A DNA stretch of 15,078 nucleotides, from positions 1 to 15,078 of the forward strand of contig DMZB01000139.1 of assembly GCA_003482405.1 (NCBI GenBank). The letters are read 5' to 3'. This DNA is from Lactobacillus sp. (GTDB taxonomy: Bacteria; Bacillota; Bacilli; Lactobacillales; Lactobacillaceae). Each line of letters begins with the position of its first letter. Position 1 is the first letter of the stretch. Of the stretch, positions 1 to 5,454 are shown in pieces. A program made the position numbers and the translations under genes. A model generated the notes under the pieces. The model was given only the letters and a program-made list of their open reading frames with translations, did no database searches and was not told where the DNA came from.

Positions 1-1
1 G

Positions 2-91
2 CGCGAAAGTTCCCGCGCAAAGGCAAGTTCGGCTAAGGCCCAGTCGGAAAATAGTCGCAACGACGACAGTAGCGCTGTATCACCGAAATAA
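2..91 (+). CDS. possible 3' tail of an upstream gene (partial)
   Basis: Frame 2 is open from the window edge to TAA at 89-91. It would encode a low-complexity hydrophilic tail rich in Ser, Ala, Lys, Asn and Asp (for example SSAKAQSENSRNDDSSAVSPK, residues 9-29 of the visible part). Such tails are common at the C-terminus of cell-wall or secreted enzymes such as class A penicillin-binding proteins, but nothing in these 29 residues identifies the family. Frame 1 (stop at 34-36) and frame 3 (stop near 113) are also open from the edge, so the choice of frame rests only on composition. Confidence 0.3.
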   Translation, partial: RESSRAKASSAKAQSENSRNDDSSAVSPK

Positions 92-111
92 CTGATGCAT
101 TCCCCGCCCAA

Positions 112-140
112 TTGCCATTTCAGTGGTGTACACTGACAAT
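112..140 (+). promoter_or_regulatory. putative sfsA promoter
   Basis: TTGCCA (112-117) and GACAAT (135-140) are separated by 17 bases, giving a 5/6 and a 4/6 match to the sigma-A consensus. Transcription would start near 147, just before the Shine-Dalgarno sequence at 150-156. The spacer holds a small inverted repeat, CAGTG-GTGTA-CACTG (121-135), which could be an operator. Confidence 0.45.
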
Positions 141-167
141 GATTGTTTGAAGGGAGACCATTTCAGT

Positions 168-923
168 ATGCAATACCAAGGTGCACAGCTCGCTCATTAT
201 GTCGACCGGCCCAGTCGCTTCACGTGTCGCGTCAAACAAAACGATGAGGTTATCGAAACACATCTTAAAAACACAGGTCGTGGTGCTGACTTACTGATTC
301 CCGGAGCCACTGTTGCCATCGTACCCGCCACCAATCCTGAGCGAAAAACCCACTGGGACATGGTTTCCGTTATCAAACGTACTGACCACGGGGACTTCTG
401 GGTCAACATTGATAGTGCCATGCCCAACAAAGTCACGAAGGAAGCTGTTGATGCAGGTTTACTCACCTTTCCTGATCTGCCAGGCACAATTACTGAGTTC
501 CGCCCAGAAGTGACGTTTGGTGACTCACGGGTCGATTTTAAGGGCAAAACAAGTACCGGTCAGGAGTTCTTTGTGGAAACCAAAGGTGCCACACTGGAAA
601 GTCATGGTATCGTTGGCTTCCCTGACGCGCCAACGATTCGTGCGGTTAAACATGTTTATAATCTGGAACATGCGATTGATGAAGGCTATATGGCCTACCT
701 GTTCTTCGTTATCCAGATCGATAATATCGACGTGCTGACCTTGAACCACCACATGGCGCCCAAGCTGACGGAAGCCATCAAGGCCGCCGTGCCCCATGGC
801 GTTAAAATCGCCGCCTACTGTTCAAAAGTGGACGAAAATGGCATGACCCTACACCGACCGGCAGAGTTTCGAATCGATGAACCCTTTATTGATCCACAGG
901 TGGAGATGGGATTAATTAAATAG
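168..923 (+). CDS. sfsA: SfsA family protein (sugar fermentation stimulation protein A homologue)
   Basis: The 251-aa product fits the SfsA family, which is usually about 230-250 aa. The N-terminal OB-like part contains HLKNTGRGADLLIPG (residues 32-46). The C-terminal part carries a PD-(D/E)XK nuclease-like core: SRVDF (Asp123), FVETK (Glu137 and Lys139), then FPDA (151-154) and RAVKH (158-162). E. coli SfsA was named for stimulating maltose gene expression and has been reported to bind nucleic acid; its biochemical role is not settled. The frame extends to a GTG at 123, but ATG 168 is preferred because AAGGGAG (150-156) lies 11 bases upstream and the family starts at this point. The gene appears monocistronic, with its own promoter and terminator. 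Confidence 0.9.
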   Translation: MQYQGAQLAHYVDRPSRFTCRVKQNDEVIETHLKNTGRGADLLIPGATVAIVPATNPERKTHWDMVSVIKRTDHGDFWVNIDSAMPNKVTKEAVDAGLLTFPDLPGTITEFRPEVTFGDSRVDFKGKTSTGQEFFVETKGATLESHGIVGFPDAPTIRAVKHVYNLEHAIDEGYMAYLFFVIQIDNIDVLTLNHHMAPKLTEAIKAAVPHGVKIAAYCSKVDENGMTLHRPAEFRIDEPFIDPQVEMGLIK

Positions 924-928
924 ACCAT

Positions 929-965
929 AAATAACGCGTTCACCGATGAAGTGAGCGCGTTATTT
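929..965 (+). terminator. Rho-independent terminator of sfsA
   Basis: A 15-bp stem (929-943 with 951-965) contains a single G.U pair and encloses a 7-base loop. It begins six bases after the sfsA stop codon. The stem itself ends in TTATTT, but the following T-tract is weak. The A-rich left arm means it could also act on the minus strand. Confidence 0.75.
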
Positions 966-1133
966 GTCGTCTGATGAAAATAATTTGAACAGTACCGCAG
1001 CCATGAATGTTACGATGATCAGTCTAAAAATTGTGACTTGTCCATGTGGAATGGTATCCGAATGTGATTTGACAAATTGATTACAAATTATCTTTTAGCC
1101 AATTTTAGAATCAGTTTCTACTACAGCCTTTTT

Positions 1134-1325
1134 TCATTTTTCGTCGTGTTTATCTTTTTTAAAGAATGTAGTAAAGAGTCCAATTACTCCCAGTACAAGT
1201 CCAACAGCGTCAAGCCACCAATCTACACTGAATAAACTGTTTCGATATATGCCTAGGCACGACAGAAGTAAAACTAAGCTTATCCAAAAATCGAAAGATT
1301 TATAAAACATCAAATTAAACTTCAT
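1134..1325 (-). CDS. small two-helix membrane protein, function unknown
   Basis: This encodes 63 aa. The start is an ATG eight bases after AAGGA, a good ribosome binding site that supports real translation. Two hydrophobic segments are visible: about residues 11-28 (FWISLVLLLSCLGIY) and 36-55 (WWLDAVGLVLGVIGLFTTFF). They are followed by a charged tail, KKDKHDEK, probably cytoplasmic. The gene stands alone and diverges from tex. No family is recognised. Its composition is more AT-rich than sfsA or tex. A TATAAT hexamer on the minus strand at 1423-1428 may be its -10. Confidence 0.6.
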   Translation of the reverse strand: MKFNLMFYKSFDFWISLVLLLSCLGIYRNSLFSVDWWLDAVGLVLGVIGLFTTFFKKDKHDEK

Positions 1326-1422
1326 ATATTTTTCCTTTCTTGAAAAGAATCACAATGAGATATTTTGATTCAAATGCGCGTTGACCGAACGTAGTTGCAA
1401 CTTAACTGAAATGATTGATGTC

Positions 1423-1428
1423 ATTATA
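1423..1428 (-). promoter_or_regulatory. possible -10 element for the 63-aa membrane protein gene
   Basis: A perfect TATAAT on the minus strand lies about 100 bases upstream of the start codon. No convincing -35 is seen; TTGTGT at a 19-base spacing is the best candidate. This would give a fairly long untranslated leader. Confidence 0.3.
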
Positions 1429-1492
1429 GTATGCTGTTAAGTCTTTTACACAAATTTCTCTTTTTTACTCCACGTAAAAAACAAAAAACACG

Positions 1493-1498
1493 TATAAT
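1493..1498 (+). promoter_or_regulatory. -10 element of the tex promoter
   Basis: TATAAT lies 37 bases upstream of the tex start codon. The expected -35 position reads CCACGT, a poor match, so only the -10 is convincing. The tex ribosome binding site GGAGG follows at the normal distance. Confidence 0.5.
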
Positions 1499-1534
1499 TA
1501 ACCACGTAACTCGCAGGATTTAATCGGAGGAAAT

Positions 1535-3721
1535 ATGGCAACCCAACTTGATTCAACTTTACTCAAACAGGTGGCTGATGCCTTACCAGACATTCGGTCA
1601 CGGCAGATTACTGCCACGCTCAATCTATTGAATGATGGCAACACGATTCCGTTTGTCTCACGATACCGGAAGGAAATGACCGGTAGCCTGGATGAAGTCC
1701 AGATTCGTACAGTTCAGGACACATGGAACCACTATGAAAAACTAGCCAACCGGAAAACAGAAGTCATCAATAGCATCACAGAACAAAAAGCCCTGACACC
1801 AAAGTTGCAGCAACAGATCACCGCCGCAACCACAGTCCAGGAAGTTGAAGATTTATATCTGCCTTACAAACAGAAACGCCGCACCAAGGCCACAATTGCC
1901 AAGGAAGCCGGTTTGATGCCGTTTGCCAAATGGCTTCTGGGCTTTCACAGCGAATCTGCTGAGGAAAAAGCTACTGAATTCGTAAACGCTGAGAAAGAAC
2001 TCCCTGATGTTGAATCAGTGCTTACCGGTGTGCATGAAATTCTTGCGGAGGCCTTTAGTGAAGAAGCCTCTTTCCGTGAGTTCATCCGTGACTATACCCG
2101 CAGTCATGCCAAACTGACGACTGTCGTTAAGCCTAAGGGCAAAGAAGCCGATGAGGACGGCGTTTACCAACAATATTATGAATTCGAGCAACCATTCACG
2201 AAGATGGCTGCCTATCAGACATTGGCCATCAATCGTGGTGAAAAAGCTGGCGTACTTCGCGTCAGTTTGGCGGTCGATACAGATGCCATCATGAACTTCT
2301 TCCATTTCCGGACGGTTGGGCATCATCAAGGACCGGCAGTTGCTGTCATTGAAGACGCATATGCCGACACGTACAAACGCTTTATTGGCCCGGCCATTGA
2401 ACGTGAACTGCGCAATGAGTTGACCGACGCCGCCAACGAGCACGCCATCAAGGTGTTTGGGACTAATCTGTATCACTTACTCATGCAGGCACCGATGAAA
2501 GGTAAAATTGTGCTTGGCTTCGACCCTGCTTACCGGACGGGATGTAAATTAGCCGTCATGGACGCGAACGGGAAATACTTAGACAAACTTGTCATCTATC
2601 CGCATAAACCAGCGCCGGCCAACAAACGTGCTGCAGCGGCGGGCGAATTCCATGACTTCCTTGAAAAATATCAAGTTGAAATGATTGCGATTGGAAATGG
2701 GACGGCTTCGCGTGAGTCTGAAATTTTCGTCAGCGCCTTCCTAAAGACCATCAAACGTGATGTTGAATACGTGATTGTTAACGAAGCTGGTGCGTCCGTT
2801 TACTCAGCTAGTCAAGCTGCTCGGGATGAGTTCCCGGACTTGCACGTTGAACAACGAAGTGCCATTAGTATTGGCCGGCGTTTGCAAGATCCTCTGGCTG
2901 AGTTGGTTAAAATTGACCCGCAGAGTGTCGGTGTTGGTCAGTATCAGCACGACGTACCTAATAAAGAGCTGTCAGCACAATTGGACACTGTTGTTGAAAC
3001 GGCCGTTAACCAGGTCGGCGTTAACTTAAACACCGCCAGTTCCGAACTACTGGAACATATCTCTGGAATGAACAAAACGATTGCCAACAATGTCGTTGCT
3101 TACCGAAATGAAAATGGTCGGTACACAGACCGTCGCCAGCTTAAAAAGGTGCCTCGTCTTGGACCAAAAGCCTATGAACAGGCCGTTGGATTCTTGCGCA
3201 TTATCGGTGGGAAGAATCCGCTGGATAACACAGATGTCCATCCTGAAAGTTACCCTGTTGCCAACGAAATTTTGACGCTGACGAATACGGATGTGGACAG
3301 CCTCGGCTCGGCGAAGTTTGAACAGGCAACAGCCAAGTTGGACAAACGTGCAATCGCAACAGAAACCGGGGCGGGGTTAGAAACTGTCACTGATATTCTC
3401 GACAGTTTGGCAAAACCAGGCCGTGATTTGCGTGACGGTATGCCAGCACCCTTGTTGCGCCATGACGTACTGACCATCGAAGATTTAAAGCCTGGGATGG
3501 AACTACAAGGTACTGTCCGTAACGTCATCGACTTCGGTGCGTTTGTTGATGTTGGTGTGAAGCATGACGGCCTCGTCCATATTTCCAAACTGACTAAACG
3601 GTTCGTGAAGAACCCTGCCGAAATTGTTTCCGTCGGCGATATCGTCACCGTTTGGGTTGATTCGGTCGACTTGAACAGGCAAAGGATTCAGTTAACGATG
3701 TTGAAACCGAATGAAGGTTAA
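1535..3721 (+). CDS. tex: Tex family RNA-binding transcription accessory protein
   Basis: The product is 728 aa, full length for Tex (about 720-780 aa), and starts 5 bases after GGAGG. Domains in order are: the N-terminal helical region (1-about 200), with the family signature TIPFVSRYRKEMTG near residues 37-50; a YqgF/RNase H-like domain (about 323-450) with VLGFDPAYRTG and IAIGNGTASRE; tandem helix-hairpin-helix motifs (about 495-555; VNLNTASSELL, KKVPRLGPKAYE); and a C-terminal S1 RNA-binding domain (about 652-726; GTVRNVIDFGAFVDVGV, DGLVHISKL). Tex is a conserved cytoplasmic nucleic-acid-binding protein linked to transcription and expression of toxin and other genes in several bacteria. 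The YqgF catalytic residues are often degenerate in Tex, so nuclease activity should not be assumed. The gene is monocistronic and intact. Confidence 0.96.
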   Translation: MATQLDSTLLKQVADALPDIRSRQITATLNLLNDGNTIPFVSRYRKEMTGSLDEVQIRTVQDTWNHYEKLANRKTEVINSITEQKALTPKLQQQITAATTVQEVEDLYLPYKQKRRTKATIAKEAGLMPFAKWLLGFHSESAEEKATEFVNAEKELPDVESVLTGVHEILAEAFSEEASFREFIRDYTRSHAKLTTVVKPKGKEADEDGVYQQYYEFEQPFTKMAAYQTLAINRGEKAGVLRVSLAVDTDAIMNFFHFRTVGHHQGPAVAVIEDAYADTYKRFIGPAIERELRNELTDAANEHAIKVFGTNLYHLLMQAPMKGKIVLGFDPAYRTGCKLAVMDANGKYLDKLVIYPHKPAPANKRAAAAGEFHDFLEKYQVEMIAIGNGTASRESEIFVSAFLKTIKRDVEYVIVNEAGASVYSASQAARDEFPDLHVEQRSAISIGRRLQDPLAELVKIDPQSVGVGQYQHDVPNKELSAQLDTVVETAVNQVGVNLNTASSELLEHISGMNKTIANNVVAYRNENGRYTDRRQLKKVPRLGPKAYEQAVGFLRIIGGKNPLDNTDVHPESYPVANEILTLTNTDVDSLGSAKFEQATAKLDKRAIATETGAGLETVTDILDSLAKPGRDLRDGMPAPLLRHDVLTIEDLKPGMELQGTVRNVIDFGAFVDVGVKHDGLVHISKLTKRFVKNPAEIVSVGDIVTVWVDSVDLNRQRIQLTMLKPNEG

Positions 3722-3728
3722 ATAAGCA

Positions 3729-3866
3729 TTAAGGCCTGTCAATGAGCTCATTGACAGGCCTTTTTTTAGATATCAAAAACTGTAAAAAATGTTCGAAATC
3801 ATCTTCGGTTAAAACGTGTTCATTATAAGTAAGTAAGATAATATTTTTTAAATCGAACACAGACAT
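3729..3866 (-). CDS. candidate 45-codon ORF or gene remnant ending in the tex terminator
   Basis: From ATG at 3866 the frame encodes 45 aa beginning MSVFDLKNIILLTYNEHVLT, then an acidic-aromatic stretch EDDFEHFLQFL and a basic end KKRP. The last dozen residues are encoded by the terminator palindrome. The frame stays open upstream to a TAA at 3927-3929 (ERIITVAETFNLKTRAVKVD, then the Met), with no start codon or ribosome binding site there. This suggests the C-terminal remnant of a longer protein rather than an intact small gene. No family is recognised. It lies downstream of the SpoIIM gene on the same strand. Confidence 0.3.
   Translation of the reverse strand: MSVFDLKNIILLTYNEHVLTEDDFEHFLQFLISKKRPVNELIDRP
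3731..3767 (+). terminator. tex terminator, perfect palindrome, probably bidirectional
   Basis: AAGGCCTGTCAATGAG (3731-3746) is immediately followed by its exact reverse complement (3747-3762), then a run of seven T (3761-3767). It lies nine bases after the tex stop. On the minus strand it would form the same hairpin but with only a weak T-tract, so it may also end transcripts coming from the SpoIIM gene. Confidence 0.9.
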
Positions 3867-4043
3867 ATCGACTTTGACTGCCCGAGTTTTAAGATTGAAG
3901 GTTTCGGCTACCGTGATAATCCTCTCTTAAGCAAACAGCACAGTGATTTTGAACATAATAGTTCTGATGAACAATAAATATCATCAAATTTCTTATTGCG
4001 ACGTTGTAACTCTTTAAAGTTACACACGTTGGTAGATACCAAA

Positions 4044-4643
4044 TTATTTCAAAAAAAACGTGTGAGTAATCCATGATGTAAAAAAACCTTCAACGATTGC
4101 CGCAAACGCTAGAATTGGAATCACATATTTCACGAAGTCTTTAAAGAGGAGCGACAGATGGACGTTAGTATCAATTTTCTTACGCCATTTTATTGCCCGC
4201 TTGTTGATTTCATTTGCAATCATGATTCCGATTAAAAATGCGGTAAATTCAAAAATTGCATGAGGTGCTAGTAACACGAAGGTTCCAACAATATTGATAA
4301 GTCGAAGTGGATACAATGCTAAAGCTACAAGGAAAGTTTCAGTTATCATTGGATATAGTGCAATCAGGTAAAGATGTCTTAGTGGGATAAGTGCCAAACA
4401 TAGCATGATTAATAGCAACACCATATTTGTTGTGAACACATGTACCGTAGATGTTAGCGACGACCAAAAAGTATATCCGGTATTCCCTGTGTGTGCTCTG
4501 CTCATGAGCCCTTGTTTTACGGATTGTGCAAATTGACTATTCATCCGAAGTGCAAGTACTTCTCCTAGTAACAAAAGTGCGCCAATTACTAAGAGCCTTA
4601 TCCAGTAAAGCTTTAGTTTTCCTAAATAAAATTGCTTCCCCAT
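4044..4643 (-). CDS. SpoIIM/DUF95 family integral membrane protein
   Basis: This encodes 199 aa with about five hydrophobic segments: residues 13-33, 70-92 (VLLLIMLCLALIPL), 95-115, 120-145, and 172-195. The family signatures are APHAIFEFTAFLIGI (the SpoIIM 'PHG(I/L)xE(L/I)PA' motif) and PILAFAAIVEGFFTSW near the end. Lactobacilli do not sporulate. DUF95 proteins in them belong to a broad membrane family; one well-known subgroup sits in circular-bacteriocin clusters and takes part in maturation, secretion or immunity. ATG 4643 is preferred over ATG 4649, because AGGTG is seven bases from the former and only one base from the latter. The gene lies downstream of, and on the same strand as, the peptide precursor gene at 5216-5374, and it has a tandem palindrome upstream. 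Its substrate is unknown. Confidence 0.82.
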   Translation of the reverse strand: MGKQFYLGKLKLYWIRLLVIGALLLLGEVLALRMNSQFAQSVKQGLMSRAHTGNTGYTFWSSLTSTVHVFTTNMVLLLIMLCLALIPLRHLYLIALYPMITETFLVALALYPLRLINIVGTFVLLAPHAIFEFTAFLIGIMIANEINKRAIKWRKKIDTNVHLSLLFKDFVKYVIPILAFAAIVEGFFTSWITHTFFLK

Positions 4644-4701
4644 CTTCATTCACCTCTAACGTCTAATTTTAGAAAAGGATAAAAACGTCGCATCGCGAAT
4701 T

Positions 4702-4725
4702 TTTTCATGAACTAATTCATGAAAA
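4702..4725. repeat. tandem self-palindromic TTCATGAA site upstream of the SpoIIM gene
   Basis: TTTTCATGAA (4702-4711) and TTCATGAAAA (4716-4725) form a perfect 10-bp inverted repeat around CTAA. The inner 8-mer TTCATGAA is itself a palindrome, so the site is also a direct repeat with 12 bases between centres. It lies about 60 bases upstream of the SpoIIM start. A TAAAAT hexamer (minus strand, 4666-4671) lies between the site and the start. This looks like an operator for a dimeric or tetrameric repressor or activator. As a transcribed hairpin it would be AT-rich and lacks a T-tail. Confidence 0.5.
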
Positions 4726-4770
4726 GTTTCTGTTCAGTAAGAATGAGGCTAGTTCTTTAAAAGAAATCAC

Positions 4771-4923
4771 TCAATTGGGTGGATTTTCGATTCGTATTAC
4801 AAGAAAGAAAAGTGTGTTATAGAGTGTTTGAACACCGGTCTTTAAAAAGCCTGCAGCATGTCCAACCTGCATCGCTAATTGGTTGTAACCACCAGCGACA
4901 TGGCCTGATTCATTAGCTGACAC
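4771..4923 (-). CDS. candidate 50-codon peptide ORF with GG and GxxxG motifs, possibly broken
   Basis: Read from a GTG at 4923, this frame gives VSANESGHVAGGYNQLAMQV, then GHAAGFLKTGVQTLYN and a hydrophobic end, LFFLVIRIENPPN. It holds a Gly-Gly pair followed by a GxxxG helix motif (GHAAG), features seen in double-glycine-leader class II bacteriocins. Its base composition is clearly less AT-rich than the surrounding intergenic DNA, as expected for coding sequence. However there is no ribosome binding site before the GTG, and an in-frame TAG lies 12 bases upstream, so an intact leader peptide is missing. It may be the remnant of a longer gene. The family is not recognised. Confidence 0.3.
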   Translation of the reverse strand: MSANESGHVAGGYNQLAMQVGHAAGFLKTGVQTLYNTLFFLVIRIENPPN

Positions 4924-4953
4924 TTTTAATTTTTGCTAAATTAAACCTGTATA

Positions 4954-5088
4954 TTAAATATTCAATAGCTCATAATCTGCCTCCCCTGTATGCCCTTGTA
5001 ACATTCTTGAATAGAAATTTCTATCTGATTTTTTATACGACCATAATATAAGACCAAGACAGAAAAATAGCAAAACATTGTACTCCAT
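4954..5088 (-). CDS. candidate 44-codon single-span membrane peptide
   Basis: From ATG 5088 the frame encodes 44 aa: a hydrophobic N-terminal segment, EYNVLLFFCLGLILW (residues 2-16), then a basic patch YKKSDR and a hydrophilic tail ending GEADYELLNI. This is an N-in or signal-anchor-like layout. There is no clear Shine-Dalgarno before ATG 5088. A strong GGGGAGG lies inside the ORF and would instead serve an ATG that stops after three codons. It sits between the pheromone-like gene and the SpoIIM gene, on the same strand as both. It could be a small immunity-type peptide or a chance ORF. Confidence 0.3.
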   Translation of the reverse strand: MEYNVLLFFCLGLILWSYKKSDRNFYSRMLQGHTGEADYELLNI

Positions 5089-5215
5089 TTCAGATTTTAA
5101 TATTCGCGATTTTTAAAATCGTATTACGGTTTTTAATTTGTGGAAAAACACTATATTTTTCTAAATGTTTTTATTTACAAGTTATGTAACTGTTTGCCCT
5201 CATTGACAGATGAGC

Positions 5216-5374
5216 TTATTCCTCGTCAAAGTTTATTTGTGCGCTAGGAACATTATATATATCTCTTACTTGTTCAATATTTGATTGAAGATTTGCACTT
5301 GCCACAGATATTGGACGTAGTGCTGAACTTGATGAGGCTAGTAAAATCAAAAGAGTGACAATTCTTTTATACAT
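5216..5374 (-). CDS. secreted signalling-peptide precursor, PapR/SHP-like (52 aa)
   Basis: This short ORF encodes 52 aa. Residues 1-27 look like a Sec signal peptide: basic MYKR, a hydrophobic core IVTLLILLA with a polar run SSSSA, and an AXA-type cleavage site V24-A25-S26-A27. Cleavage there leaves a 25-aa hydrophilic product starting NLQSNIEQ and ending VPSAQINFDEE. The size and plan match RRNPP pheromone precursors such as PapR (48 aa, C-terminal active heptapeptide), with further trimming presumably giving a short C-terminal peptide. The gene starts 80 bp from, and is divergent to, the RRNPP-type regulator at 5455. GAGAG lies nine bases before the ATG, and a good promoter lies further upstream (5406-5434). 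The pheromone role is inferred from architecture and context; the sequence itself is not one I recognise. Confidence 0.65.
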   Translation of the reverse strand: MYKRIVTLLILLASSSSALRPISVASANLQSNIEQVRDIYNVPSAQINFDEE

Positions 5375-5405
5375 AATGGTATTCTCTCATTTCCTTATTG
5401 GATAG

Positions 5406-5434
5406 ACTATAATGTACTTAACACACATATCCAA
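5406..5434 (-). promoter_or_regulatory. promoter of the peptide precursor gene
   Basis: On the minus strand, TTGGAT (5429-5434) and TATAGT (5406-5411) are separated by exactly 17 bases. Transcription would start near 5399, giving a leader of about 25 bases. The spacer contains ATGT...ACAT half-sites (GTGTTAAGT between them), a possible regulator-binding dyad that resembles but does not match the PlcR box. Confidence 0.55.
5408..5413 (+). promoter_or_regulatory. -10 element of the regulator gene, overlapping the divergent promoter
   Basis: A perfect TATAAT on the plus strand lies 41 bases before the regulator's ATG. It shares four bases with the -10 of the oppositely oriented peptide gene. 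The -35 position (near 5385-5390, TCTCAT) is a poor match, which fits a promoter that needs an activator or is weak. Confidence 0.5.
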
Positions 5435-5454
5435 GCAAAGTGAAGGCGTTAGAA

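Noticed and set aside
960..1100. Minus-strand open stretch ending in a hydrophobic segment (FRLIIVTFMAAVLFKLFSS) and TAA at 960-962
   Set aside because: It has no start codon with a ribosome binding site; an AT-rich intergenic region easily yields hydrophobic translations, and it ends inside the sfsA terminator. It could be a remnant downstream of the 63-aa gene, but the support is too weak to list.
4002..4028. Hairpin (TGTAACT/AGTTACA with a bulged extension) just after the SpoIIM stop
   Set aside because: The stem is plausible, but no T-tract follows on the minus strand, so I do not call it a terminator.
3889..4074. 61-codon minus-strand ORF overlapping the end of the SpoIIM gene
   Set aside because: Its start lies inside the SpoIIM coding region in another frame, there is no ribosome binding site, and all three minus frames are about equally open here.
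5107..5121. CGATTTT-T-AAAATCG palindrome
   Set aside because: Short AT-rich palindromes are common in this island; a loop of one base makes an RNA hairpin unlikely, and it does not sit at a clear promoter.
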